NCBI RefSeq assembly: GCF_001854475.1
Contig: NZ_MNAN01000026.1
Span: 466,413 to 530,412 of the forward strand
DNA: 64,000 nucleotides
Direction of reading: 5' to 3'
Origin: Pseudoalteromonas byunsanensis
GTDB lineage: Bacteria; Pseudomonadota; Gammaproteobacteria; Enterobacterales; Alteromonadaceae
Made by a program: the position numbers and the translations under genes. A model generated the notes under the pieces. It was not told the DNA's origin. It was given only the letters and a program-made list of their open reading frames with translations, and ran no database searches. Shown here one piece after another: positions 41,740-50,279 of this stretch. Within the stretch, counting starts at the first letter, position 1; every line of letters starts with the position of its first letter.

Positions 41740-41992
41740 GGTTAATTTTTCCTATCACTTCTAAAATATCCAGTAAATACACGTCTTCAACTAGGCTGAT
41801 AACGTCGTTCCATTTGGGGTCAAACTCACGATTTTCCCAGCGTCTTAATGTTCGCTCTTCAATACCATAGCTCGCAGCAGATTCCGCCTGAGTATACCCA
41901 CGCATTTGACGAGCAAAGCGCAAGATCTCTCCACCTCGAGGGGTTCTCTTAGTTGTGAAGATTCTTGCTGGCTTAGAAGGTGATTGATTCAT
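41717..41992 (-). CDS. XRE-like HTH regulator heading the locus
   Basis: 91 aa. 'GEILRFARQMRGYTQAESAASYGIEERTLRRWENREFDPKWNDVISLVE' is a helix-turn-helix of the Cro/CI type in residues ~20-65, with a short acidic/hydrophobic tail. It is the first gene after the right-most late-type promoter. It could repress or activate the locus, and may bind the GGTCAA palindrome, but this is only inference. Confidence 0.75.
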   Translation of the reverse strand: MNQSPSKPARIFTTKRTPRGGEILRFARQMRGYTQAESAASYGIEERTLRRWENREFDPKWNDVISLVEDVYLLDILEVIGKINHDDTHNN

Positions 41993-42000
41993 TACTGTAC

Positions 42001-42584
42001 TGTTCCCTTTAATTTCTTAATTAACTAAATCACCGCTGGTTACGCGCAATTGCTAGGAATCTAACAATCAAATAGAGTAAGGACAGCGAGACTGTACAAT
42101 TGAGCGGTAGCCAAAGTTCAGTAGAGACTGCTTCTAATGTAGACACGCTCCCTTAGTGCCCACTAAACAGACTTTACGATTGGCCATCTAGCAAATCCTT
42201 GGAGCATAAAAATATGAAAATGAGTCGCAACGTTTGATCAATATAAATTGCTGCTATTTTCGTCTGGGTTAGGTTTTGCTCTATTTGGTATTTATTTACA
42301 ATTTGTCTAAACAACTGTTCTCAATGTAGGCTAATCTTACCGTTTTATTGCCCCTGAAACAGGTCAAATATGACCTATTATTATTAAGTTATAATTTATA
42401 AGCCCACTCTTGGATGTCTTACACTAGAACACACAACTCATACACATTTGTAAAATAATGATGTGACTTAGATTCGCGCAAACTTTCAGATATCTTTGCC
42501 AGAGTAATTGAGCTAAAACATTGCTCCAACGCTTTGCATTCACTAAAATAACGCCAAACTATACAATCAAATAATTGGAACCTC
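42001..42584. other. intergenic junction between tail locus and ettA
   Basis: 584 bp without a gene. It contains the late-type promoter at 42.36 kb (leftward) and must hold the ettA promoter (rightward). No tRNA, integrase, transposon end or obvious att repeat is seen, so the boundary of the tail locus is not marked by an integration signature on this side. Confidence 0.6.
42335..42377 (-). promoter_or_regulatory. late-type promoter before HTH/Q/lysis genes
   Basis: Minus strand AGGTCATATTTGACCT palindrome (42377-42362), 22 nt after TTGACC, then TAAGAT (42340-42335). It gives a leader of about 330 nt before the HTH gene; no intrinsic terminator was noticed in it. Confidence 0.72.
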
Positions 42585-44249
42585 ATGGCTCAATATATTT
42601 ATACAATGTCAAGGGTGAGCAAAGTTGTGCCACCTAAAAGAACCATCTTAAAAGACATTTCATTATGCTTTTTCCCAGGCGCTAAAATCGGTGTTCTTGG
42701 CTTAAACGGTGCGGGTAAATCTACCCTGCTACGCATCATGGCTGGTATAGACAAAGAATTTGAAGGTGAAGCACGCCCACAGCCAGGTACTAAAATAGGT
42801 TACTTACCTCAAGAACCCGTATTAGACGAAAGCAAAACCGTACGTGAAACCGTTGAAGAAGCAGTTAGTGAAGTAAAAAATGCGCTGGCACGATTAGATG
42901 AAGTGTATGCTGAATATGCAATGGAAGATGCTGACTTTGATGCATTGGCCAAAGAACAGGGTCAATTAGAAGCCATTATTCAAGCTCATGATGGTCACAA
43001 CATTGACAATGTACTTGAACGTGCAGCTGATGCTCTTCGTTTGCCTGAATGGGATGCTAAAATCGAGCATTTATCAGGGGGTGAGCGTCGTCGTGTTGCA
43101 ATTTGTCGTCTATTGCTAGAAAAACCAGATATGTTGCTACTCGATGAGCCAACCAACCACTTAGATGCTGAATCAGTGGCTTGGCTTGAACGTTTCTTAC
43201 ATGACTATGAAGGCACTGTTGTTGCGATTACCCACGACCGTTACTTCCTTGACAATGTTGCTGGTTGGATATTAGAACTTGACCGCGGTCACGGGATCCC
43301 ATGGGAAGGTAACTATTCATCATGGCTTGAGCAAAAAGATGCTCGTTTAAAGCAAGAAGAAAAGTCAGAAAAAGCCCGCCAAAAGTCAATTGAGAAAGAG
43401 TTGGAATGGGTTCGCTCAAATCCGAAAGGTCGCCAAGCTAAATCTAAAGCGCGCATGGCTCAATTCACCGAATTACAGCAATCTGATTACCAAAAGCGTA
43501 ATGAAACCAATGAACTGTTCATTCCGCCTGGGCCACGCCTAGGTGACAAAGTAATTGAAGTAAGTCACCTTAACAAGCGCTTTGGAGATAGAGTACTCAT
43601 TGATGATTTGAGCTTTACTGTGCCTAAGGGGGCAATTGTGGGCATCATCGGTGCCAACGGAGCGGGTAAGTCAACGTTATTCAAAATGCTAAGCGCTCAA
43701 GAGCAGCCAACAGCAGGCGAAATCGTAATTGGTGATACCGTTGAACTGGCCACTGTTGAGCAATTCCGCGAAAACATGGATGAGAATAACACTGTTTTCC
43801 AAGAAATTGCTGATGGTCAGGATATCCTAAAAATTGGTAACTTTGAGATACCAAGTCGTGCGTATGTGGGACGTTTTAACTTTAAAGGTAACGACCAGCA
43901 AAAGTTTGTCAAAGAGCTATCAGGTGGTGAGCGTAACCGTTTGCATCTTGCCAAACTATTAAAAGCAGGTGGTAACGTTATTCTGCTAGACGAACCGACA
44001 AACGATCTTGACGTAGAAACACTGCGTGCTTTAGAGAATGCCATTTTGGAATTCCCTGGTTGCGTGATGTGTATTTCCCACGACCGCTGGTTCCTAGACC
44101 GTATTGCTACGCATATTCTTGACTACCGTGATGAAGGCCAAGTTAACTTCTTCGATGGCAACTACACAGAATATGAAGAGTGGCTGAAAAAGACCTATGG
44201 TGCTGAAGCCGCCGAACCGAAGCGAATTAAATATAAAAAGATAGGCTAA
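42585..44249 (+). CDS. ettA: energy-dependent translational throttle protein EttA
   Basis: 554 aa ABC-F protein with two ABC cassettes and no membrane domain. Walker A GLNGAGKST (residues 39-47) and GANGAGKST in the second cassette; signatures LSGGERRR and LSGGERNR; Walker B 'LLLDEPTNHLD' and 'ILLDEPTNDLD'. Length and the start MAQYIYTMSRVSKVVPPKRT are those of EttA. It binds the ribosomal E site and gates the first elongation step according to the ATP/ADP ratio. Followed by a terminator. Confidence 0.96.
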   Translation: MAQYIYTMSRVSKVVPPKRTILKDISLCFFPGAKIGVLGLNGAGKSTLLRIMAGIDKEFEGEARPQPGTKIGYLPQEPVLDESKTVRETVEEAVSEVKNALARLDEVYAEYAMEDADFDALAKEQGQLEAIIQAHDGHNIDNVLERAADALRLPEWDAKIEHLSGGERRRVAICRLLLEKPDMLLLDEPTNHLDAESVAWLERFLHDYEGTVVAITHDRYFLDNVAGWILELDRGHGIPWEGNYSSWLEQKDARLKQEEKSEKARQKSIEKELEWVRSNPKGRQAKSKARMAQFTELQQSDYQKRNETNELFIPPGPRLGDKVIEVSHLNKRFGDRVLIDDLSFTVPKGAIVGIIGANGAGKSTLFKMLSAQEQPTAGEIVIGDTVELATVEQFRENMDENNTVFQEIADGQDILKIGNFEIPSRAYVGRFNFKGNDQQKFVKELSGGERNRLHLAKLLKAGGNVILLDEPTNDLDVETLRALENAILEFPGCVMCISHDRWFLDRIATHILDYRDEGQVNFFDGNYTEYEEWLKKTYGAEAAEPKRIKYKKIG

Positions 44250-44260
44250 CCTTATCTTTA

Positions 44261-44290
44261 AGCCCTGATGATTCAGGGCTTTTTTATATT
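44261..44290 (+). terminator. intrinsic terminator of ettA
   Basis: AGCCCTGA/TCAGGGCT stem with a TGAT loop, followed by TTTTT. Confidence 0.9.
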
Positions 44291-44348
44291 TGGTATTGGT
44301 TACAATATGCAACTATGCTTAGCATAAACATGTAACTGTGGAGCTGTA

Positions 44349-44714
44349 ATGGAAGATCGTAGAAAGTTTACACGAGTACTATTTTCAACACCTGCATTAT
44401 TAATGACAGCAAGTGGAGACTATCATTGTCAGTTACTTGATTTGTCACTTAAAGGTGCACTGGTCACTGTGCCAAAAGGCTATGTGCCTCTCAAAGATGA
44501 ACTAGCCAGTATTAAAGTTTGCTTGCCAGACAGTGATATCGTTATTTCCATGGAAGTAGAAATCAGACACGTTGAGCATGATCATTTAGGGTTGCACTGT
44601 ACTCAAATTGACTTAGACAGCGTGACACACCTCAAACGCCTGATACAGCTGAATGTTGGAGACGAACATGTACTTCATAGAGAGCTAACACAATTGATAC
44701 ACCTTCCTGAATAA
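44349..44714 (+). CDS. PilZ-domain c-di-GMP-binding protein
   Basis: 121 aa, single domain. The two c-di-GMP-binding motifs are visible: RxxxR (R5-K-F-T-R9) and D-x-S-x-x-G (D31-L-S-L-K-G36). Single-domain PilZ proteins relay c-di-GMP to motility, polysaccharide or pilus machinery; the partner is not evident from the neighbours. A GGDEF gene lies 15 kb away. Confidence 0.9.
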   Translation: MEDRRKFTRVLFSTPALLMTASGDYHCQLLDLSLKGALVTVPKGYVPLKDELASIKVCLPDSDIVISMEVEIRHVEHDHLGLHCTQIDLDSVTHLKRLIQLNVGDEHVLHRELTQLIHLPE

Positions 44715-44894
44715 ACGCATTACTGCCCATGGGCAAGCACGACTCCCCTTAATCATGCTCTAATTCAGTGCACTGAAATTTTCAGCAACATATTTTCTCA
44801 GCAAAAAGGATGATAAATCCCCTTATCTCCATATTTCGTTCACTTTGTTTCATTATCCTGAACGAACTTAATAACAACCACTCAGTAAATTAAT

Positions 44895-45323
44895 ATGGTA
44901 AATAGAACAATGAGAGAGCTTAGGCTACAGATTAATGTAACCTTCTATGCAACTGTGGCTATTATAGTGATGAGTCTGCTAACGATCTCACTGTTTGTCA
45001 CTAAAGGTCACGACGACACTCTTCTTAAGAGCGCGATGCTTTTATCTTTTATTCTTATTGGTGCAATTAACTTAAACCTAGTAATGACACTTTCTGGAAA
45101 GCGTCAAGCAAGTATGTGTAACAACGGATTGTACTATATATCAACACTTGGCCGCCGTGTTTACATTCCTGTGGAAGGTATTACTAATATTCGAGTTCAA
45201 AAGCTCTTTGGCATCAAAATCACCAAAGTATCAACCACTGACGGTAGCGTACATTTCTTAACGATGCAGTTTTCAAGCACTCAAGAAAACAAGCTAAGAA
45301 AGTTCGGTTATCTAGCGCAGTAG
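44895..45323 (+). CDS. small membrane protein, unknown
   Basis: 142 aa. Two hydrophobic segments (residues ~14-35, FYATVAIIVMSLLTISLFVT, and ~48-68, SAMLLSFILIGAINLNLVMT), then a cytosolic-looking beta domain (GLYYISTLGRRVYIPVEGIT; VSTTDGSVHFLTMQFSSTQE), reminiscent of bacterial PH-like domains. No family is recognised. Upstream gap 44715-44894 has no other feature noted. Confidence 0.65.
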   Translation: MVNRTMRELRLQINVTFYATVAIIVMSLLTISLFVTKGHDDTLLKSAMLLSFILIGAINLNLVMTLSGKRQASMCNNGLYYISTLGRRVYIPVEGITNIRVQKLFGIKITKVSTTDGSVHFLTMQFSSTQENKLRKFGYLAQ

Positions 45324-45382
45324 TTTGCGCTGATTAAACAAACCACTTAGGATTGGGTTTTGTTCTCTTATTTGAGGCTCTT

Positions 45383-46303
45383 ATGTCAAAACCCTATCCT
45401 ATCGGTGAAGCTAATCAACCTTGGCAAGCACAGCATAAGCAACAGTGGCTCGCTCAGCAACAAATAAAGCGTAGTTATTTAGACGACGTTGTTACACAAA
45501 TCCAGCAATTATCAGATTCATTTTCTATCATCGAATACGGTGTTTTGGAATATAGTCATCACACATATCCATTATTCGCCATCAAAACCAAAAACTGGCA
45601 AGAGCATAAACCCACAATATTGGTGACAGGCGGCGTACATGGATATGAAACCAGCGGCGTACATGGTGCTTTAGCCTTCGCACGAAACGACGCACAGCAA
45701 TATGAAACACACTTCAACATCATTGTGTTACCGTGTATTAGTCCGTGGGGCTATGAAACAATTAACCGCTGGAACCCCGATGCGATAGACCCAAACCGCT
45801 TATTCTATAAAAACTCACCAGCTAATGAGTCTCGCTTTGCAATGGACTTCATGCAAGCATACAACCACAATATCCTCTGCCATGTTGATTTGCATGAAAC
45901 TACTGACACTGACAACAGTGAATTCAGGCCAGCACTAGCTGCACGAGACGGTGTACAAAATCATAACTGGAATATTCCAGATGGGTTCTACCTCGTTGGG
46001 CATACACAAAAACCGCAACCTGACTTTCAAGAAGCAATTATTACCAATGTAGCTAAAGTCACACAAATTGCGCCAGCTGATAATGAAGGCAAACTAATCG
46101 GGGTTCCATTGGAGCAATTTGGCGTAATTAATTACGATGGCACGGCGCTAGGCCTATGTATGGGGATGACTGATGCACCTTATGTGACTACTACAGAGGT
46201 GTATCCTGACGGGCTCTGTGCAAGCGCACAAAACTGCATTGACGGCCAAGTTGCTGCCGTAAAAGGCGCGCTAGAGTACCTAATAAAGCACAACGCACAG
46301 TAG
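45383..46303 (+). CDS. M14-like zinc metallopeptidase
   Basis: 306 aa from the ATG at 45383; ten further codons are open upstream. Zinc-site pattern 'LVTGGVHGYETSGVHGALAF' (H-x-x-E) and a later His in 'NILCHVDLHETTDTDN' match carboxypeptidase A-like M14 / succinylglutamate desuccinylase-like enzymes. A C-terminal 'GMTDAPYVTTTEVYPDG' supplies a possible catalytic Glu. No signal peptide, so cytoplasmic. Substrate unknown. A terminator follows. Confidence 0.75.
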   Translation: MSKPYPIGEANQPWQAQHKQQWLAQQQIKRSYLDDVVTQIQQLSDSFSIIEYGVLEYSHHTYPLFAIKTKNWQEHKPTILVTGGVHGYETSGVHGALAFARNDAQQYETHFNIIVLPCISPWGYETINRWNPDAIDPNRLFYKNSPANESRFAMDFMQAYNHNILCHVDLHETTDTDNSEFRPALAARDGVQNHNWNIPDGFYLVGHTQKPQPDFQEAIITNVAKVTQIAPADNEGKLIGVPLEQFGVINYDGTALGLCMGMTDAPYVTTTEVYPDGLCASAQNCIDGQVAAVKGALEYLIKHNAQ

Positions 46304-46319
46304 TAAACTCTTATAAACG

Positions 46320-46350
46320 GGTGCACTGGGCTACCGGCTGCACCATTTTT
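46320..46350 (+). terminator. intrinsic terminator after M14-like gene
   Basis: GGTGCA...TGCACC with an inner CTGG/CCGG stem and a GCTA loop, followed by A and TTTTT. Confidence 0.7.
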
Positions 46351-47169
46351 CATAACACCTAATCATGCCGACATTTCCTCATATTCTTGAATAATGGCAA
46401 AAATTTCCTTAAAAGAGTGAGCTTTTGATAAAAGCACATGCTACTGCCCTATTTCCTTGAATGTTTGGAGGATATCACCAATTTTTGCCCCTTCTATTGC
46501 GCTGTATGGCAGCGCATGTAAATCGGCTTTACTTGTCATCACATCTTCAACGCTCAGATCACTTCTCAATTGGCTACATTTTTGAACCGTGCTAAGCACT
46601 TTTCTACCCGTCAAATCACGAGAATCTACCCCCTCCAAAAACGTATCATCATGTATAATGTGTGCTCGATATCAACATCCTTTAAGATCACCTATGGTGC
46701 TCTGCGGGCAAAGTAGTCACAAAAGTTATATACTCCAGCTAGTTTTACCGTATTCATTTTTCTGAACTCGCCCATTTTACCCTCGCAAATGACAAGTCAA
46801 ATTGTGTTTTAAAAGATGGCCCAACCTGCAATAATGCTCAAGACGGAATTAAACAACGTATGTAATACCGTGTAATTGGCGAGCTAGCCTAAATTCTCTA
46901 AACTATTTAATGTAAAGATTAAAATAGATTTTTAGCCAATAAATTTTAACTCTCAGAAAATAACTGACGTTGATTTTTTCTCACAATGGTTTGAAGTTGT
47001 ATCTGGTATTTTGCAACCCATTTTTTGGGCCCGTTGAACTAACCAAAATTCAAGTTAAAACGACTTTTGTATTGATAAATAGCGCAGTTAAAATTACAAA
47101 GGGATCTGAGCTTGTTAAACTTGTGTCGCGCTTAATGACAACAGTAAATGGTAATGTAAGGACATATTC
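46351..47169. other. gene-poor gap with possible decayed minus-strand gene
   Basis: About 820 bp. On the minus strand a 65-codon frame (46638-46441) ends at a TAG; the same frame then continues for about 25 more codons (HVLLSKAHSFKEIFAIIQEY...) to a TGA near 46370. That may be a pseudogene with an in-frame stop. It is unrecognised and without a convincing start. The rest (46.65-47.17 kb) is AT-rich and must contain the promoter of the FHA gene. Confidence 0.35.
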
Positions 47170-48126
47170 ATGGCTTATCTTATTGATGAACATAAACTCA
47201 CAAAAGTATATTTGAAAAGCTATCATACGATCGGCCGTTATAAATTTAATGTCGATACATTGATTGACCAGCCAGGCGTTTCACGCCATCACGCTATCAT
47301 TGAGCTTGCCCAAGGTAAGTGGCTCATAAGAGACGTGAGCACCAATGGAATTTGGCTTAACGATAAAAAGATTGATAAAAACCTACCGTATCAATTGTCT
47401 GAAAACGACAAGCTAGATTTTGCCGCTCCTGGACAAAATTCTTTTGTCGTAGGTAACTTAAACGCTGAATGTCAGTATCTAGTGTCTCAATCTGATGACC
47501 AGCAGGTTATTGAAGTTTCAGATCAATTACTGCTTCCTGATGAAGAAAATCCAACACATATTATCTACTTTGATAAAATGCTTAACTATTGGTTCTTAGA
47601 AGACCTTAATTCTAACGACCGCCAAGCACTTATTGACGGTGGTTTAGTTAGTATTTTCAATAATCAGTGGGTTTTTTATTCTGCAGGTACCGCTGCTATG
47701 ACCAAGCACCTAGACAGTCAACCCGTTGTAAAGCCGTGCGGTTTATCCTTTTCTGTTAGTCAAGATGAAGAAGCCACTCAACTATCCGTTACGCTCAACG
47801 GCAACCTGATCGATTTGGGTATCCGTAGTCACCACTACTTGTTGTTACTATTGGCTCGCCTGCGCATCCAAGACAAAGACGATGGCGTGGAGTTAGATCA
47901 ACAAGGTTGGATTTATCGTGAAGACTTGATCAAAGCACTAGGTGTACAAATGAACCACATGAACATAATGGTTCACCGTGCTCGTAAACAATTAACCGAC
48001 GCGGGAGGAGAAGATTTTCCAGAGCTTAGTTATCTGATTGAAACAAATAACGGTAAGTTACGCCTCAACAGTCAAGATATAACCATCATCAAAGGCCATA
48101 AACTTGAAACTCGTATCTCTTTGTAA
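47170..48126 (+). CDS. FHA-domain protein with winged-helix DNA-binding domain
   Basis: 318 aa; AAGGA upstream of the ATG. Residues ~18-95 are an FHA fold with the phosphothreonine-binding signature (TIGRYKFN, GVSRHHAIIE, DVSTNGIWLND). Residues ~200-300 look like an OmpR-type winged helix (FSVSQDEEATQLSVTLNGNL, WIYREDLIKALGVQMNHMNI, VHRARKQL). The combination suggests a transcription regulator controlled by Ser/Thr phosphorylation. No kinase is adjacent. Confidence 0.8.
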   Translation: MAYLIDEHKLTKVYLKSYHTIGRYKFNVDTLIDQPGVSRHHAIIELAQGKWLIRDVSTNGIWLNDKKIDKNLPYQLSENDKLDFAAPGQNSFVVGNLNAECQYLVSQSDDQQVIEVSDQLLLPDEENPTHIIYFDKMLNYWFLEDLNSNDRQALIDGGLVSIFNNQWVFYSAGTAAMTKHLDSQPVVKPCGLSFSVSQDEEATQLSVTLNGNLIDLGIRSHHYLLLLLARLRIQDKDDGVELDQQGWIYREDLIKALGVQMNHMNIMVHRARKQLTDAGGEDFPELSYLIETNNGKLRLNSQDITIIKGHKLETRISL

Positions 48127-48143
48127 TAATTTATAATGGAAAT

Positions 48144-48167
48144 AGACTGGGTGGTCATGCCCAGTCT
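48144..48167. terminator. hairpin between convergent genes
   Basis: Perfect 8-bp stem AGACTGGG/CCCAGTCT with an 8-nt loop, overlapping the last codons of the Mpo1-like gene. Weak U-tracts, so a modest terminator for either direction. Confidence 0.5.
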
Positions 48168-48675
48168 AACGATACTCCCCTGCTTGGGATATAATTGTTT
48201 GTTCAAGTGATTTGTATAGCCCAATCATGAACAATAACTCGACCACTACAAATAATGGGCCCGTCACCAACCCCCTTAAATCATCAATAAACGCTGGTTT
48301 TTTACCTTCATAGTAATGACCAATAAACTGAATCACCCAGCCCACAAAAAATACCGCTGCGCCGCCAATATAATACCAAATATGATCTATCGGCCAATTG
48401 AGGTAGATGTTTTTCGCTCCAGTGTAAAACAATGCTAGCAATAGCGACATCAAGGCTCCCAAGCGATAATTTAAGCGTAAGTAATATATACACAAAAGCA
48501 CCGCGATGACTAAAGTTGGAGTCAACATTATAGTGCTCACCTGAGCGATGGGGATGTAAAGTAACCAAGCAACTGCAAAGACAATTAATGGAACGCCAAA
48601 AAAATGCGTGGCAATATTGCGCCTATCGCGGTGATATCTTGCATAGGTGACCAATTGTTGTTCTAAGTTTTTCAT
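48166..48675 (-). CDS. Mpo1-like (DUF962) membrane protein
   Basis: 169 aa from the ATG at 48675. 'YHRDRRNIATHFFGVPLIVF' and 'FVGWVIQFIGHYYEGKKPAF ... DDLRGLVTGPLFVVVELLFM' are the DUF962/Mpo1 (yeast YGL010w) signatures, including the conserved His residues. Four or more membrane segments. Yeast Mpo1 is an Fe(II)-dependent 2-hydroxy fatty acid alpha-oxygenase; the bacterial substrate is not established. A perfect palindrome lies just upstream. Confidence 0.85.
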   Translation of the reverse strand: MKNLEQQLVTYARYHRDRRNIATHFFGVPLIVFAVAWLLYIPIAQVSTIMLTPTLVIAVLLCIYYLRLNYRLGALMSLLLALFYTGAKNIYLNWPIDHIWYYIGGAAVFFVGWVIQFIGHYYEGKKPAFIDDLRGLVTGPLFVVVELLFMIGLYKSLEQTIISQAGEYR

Positions 48676-48685
48676 TACGACCGCC

Positions 48686-48709
48686 AAGTTAAAGTATTTA
48701 CTTTAACTT
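48686..48709 (-). promoter_or_regulatory. operator-like palindrome before Mpo1-like gene
   Basis: Perfect 11-bp arms AAGTTAAAGTA-TT-TACTTTAACTT, ending 11 bp upstream of the ATG. Size and symmetry suit a dimeric repressor (TetR/GntR class); the factor is unknown. Confidence 0.6.
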
Positions 48710-48830
48710 GTTAAACCACATTGGTTAAATATTGTCAATTTATGCCTTTATCTCAAAGCAATGGTATAAAGGTAAGGACTGGGTTAGGCTAGCCAAAATA
48801 TAATAAAAATTAATAATAAGGACGTCTTTC

Positions 48831-50120
48831 ATGCGCATTCTCACCGTCTTGGCAACTTGTTTGAGCTTACCTCTGAGCTTCTTTAGTGTCGCCGAACCAA
48901 ATGCTTCTATCGGACTTGAAAAAATAGATGAAAAGGTTATCGAGTGGCGTCGCCATCTTCACCAATACCCAGAGCTGAGTAACAGAGAATTTAAAACCGC
49001 AAAGTATATTGCCGAACACTTACGCTCCCTTGGCCTTGAGGTAGAAACAGGTATCGCTCACACTGGTGTGGTTGCTAAACTCATTGGAGGCAAACCAGGT
49101 CCGCTAGTGGCACTGCGTGCAGATATGGATGCTCTGCCTGTTACTGAGCAAGTCGACCTCCCTTTTGCCTCCAAACAAACGGCTCAATACAGAGGAACGG
49201 AAGTTGGCGTCATGCATGCCTGCGGCCATGATACCCATGTTGCTATGTTGATGGGGGCCGCAGCGGTGCTAAAGCAACAACAAGCACAACTTGCAGGCTC
49301 AGTGCTGTTTATCTTTCAACCTGCTGAAGAAGGTGCACCGGATGGCGAAGAAGGTGGAGCAGAACTAATGCTCAAAGAAGGTTTGTTTTCAAAACAAAAG
49401 CCTGAAGCAATTTTTGGCCTGCATTCTACAAGCCACTTAAAGGTGGGCCAAATTGGTTACCGCAGTGGTCCAATGATGGCCAGTGAAGACTCATTTGCAA
49501 TTACCGTCAAAGGCAAACAAACCCATGGCTCCAGACCATGGAACGGTGTTGACCCGATTGTTACTGCGGCACAAATCATTATGTCTGCACAAACCATTGC
49601 ATCACGACAAATAGATGTAACTAAAGCCCCATCAGTGCTTTCTTTTGGTGCGATTAACGGTGGTATACGTTCGAACATTATCCCAAATGAAGTCGAGTTA
49701 ATTGGCACCATCAGAAGTTTTGATCAAGCTATGCGTGCGGATATTAAGACCCGCTTGCAAAACACGGCATCACTGGTGGCACAATCTGCTGGCGCACAAG
49801 CTATCACACATATTGATGCTGGCTATCCTGTCACTATCAACGACCCCGACCTAACACAAATGATGCTACCAACGCTTGAAGGCCTTGTCGGTAAAGATAA
49901 CCTTAAGGAACTGGACTTGATCACAGGTGCTGAAGATTTTTCATATTATGCACTACAAACCCCAGGATTATTCCTAATGCTCGGTGTTACACCCAAGGAT
50001 AAACCACTTAGTGAGGTTGCCAGTAATCACTCCCCTAATTTTTACGTCGACGAAAGTGCACTAGCGGTTGGGGTATCGACCCTGACTAGCTTAGTAAATG
50101 ACTACCTAGACAAACACTAA
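48831..50120 (+). CDS. secreted M20-family amidohydrolase
   Basis: 429 aa. Sec signal peptide (MRILTVLATCLSLPLSFFSVA), so periplasmic or exported. 'VIEWRRHLHQYPELSNREFK', 'LRADMDALPVTE', 'MHACGHDTHVAMLMGAA' and 'QPAEEGAPDGEEGG' supply the metal-binding residues of M20D hydrolases (hippurate hydrolase / N-acyl-amino-acid amidohydrolase type). It cleaves N-acyl amino acids; exact substrate not deducible. Confidence 0.9.
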   Translation: MRILTVLATCLSLPLSFFSVAEPNASIGLEKIDEKVIEWRRHLHQYPELSNREFKTAKYIAEHLRSLGLEVETGIAHTGVVAKLIGGKPGPLVALRADMDALPVTEQVDLPFASKQTAQYRGTEVGVMHACGHDTHVAMLMGAAAVLKQQQAQLAGSVLFIFQPAEEGAPDGEEGGAELMLKEGLFSKQKPEAIFGLHSTSHLKVGQIGYRSGPMMASEDSFAITVKGKQTHGSRPWNGVDPIVTAAQIIMSAQTIASRQIDVTKAPSVLSFGAINGGIRSNIIPNEVELIGTIRSFDQAMRADIKTRLQNTASLVAQSAGAQAITHIDAGYPVTINDPDLTQMMLPTLEGLVGKDNLKELDLITGAEDFSYYALQTPGLFLMLGVTPKDKPLSEVASNHSPNFYVDESALAVGVSTLTSLVNDYLDKH

Positions 50121-50130
50121 GCAAAAGGTA

Positions 50131-50158
50131 AAAAGCCGCCACAAGTTATTGCGGCGGC
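50131..50158 (-). terminator. terminator downstream of recD
   Basis: GCCGCC/GGCGGC stem with a T-run on the minus strand (complement of 50130-50134). Convergent with the M20 gene. Confidence 0.65.
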
Positions 50159-50190
50159 GTGCTGACCACTGGGCAGTGGAGTACTTAGGG

Positions 50191-50232
50191 AAGGTAAGAA
50201 TTTGCACCGGTTCAATGTGCAAAACTTACCTT
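50191..50232. repeat. long imperfect hairpin between M20 and recD genes
   Basis: AAGGTAAG-AA-TTTGCAC / GTGCAAA-A-CTTACCTT with a 9-nt loop. No U-tract, so not a classic terminator; possibly a dispersed palindromic element. Confidence 0.6.
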
Positions 50233-50279
50233 AAAAACTATAGGTTAATTTACAAAAAATTCAAGACAACACCAACTTG

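Noticed and set aside
42001..42584. Attachment site of an integrated phage next to ettA
   Set aside because: No integrase, tRNA end or direct repeat could be found on this side; the other end is outside the window.
44094..44312. Minus-strand frame antisense to the ettA end
   Set aside because: Overlaps the conserved EttA C-terminus and the terminator; no ribosome site.
46441..46638. 65-codon minus-strand gene
   Set aside because: No ATG with a ribosome site and no recognisable family; kept only as a possible decayed gene in the gap description.
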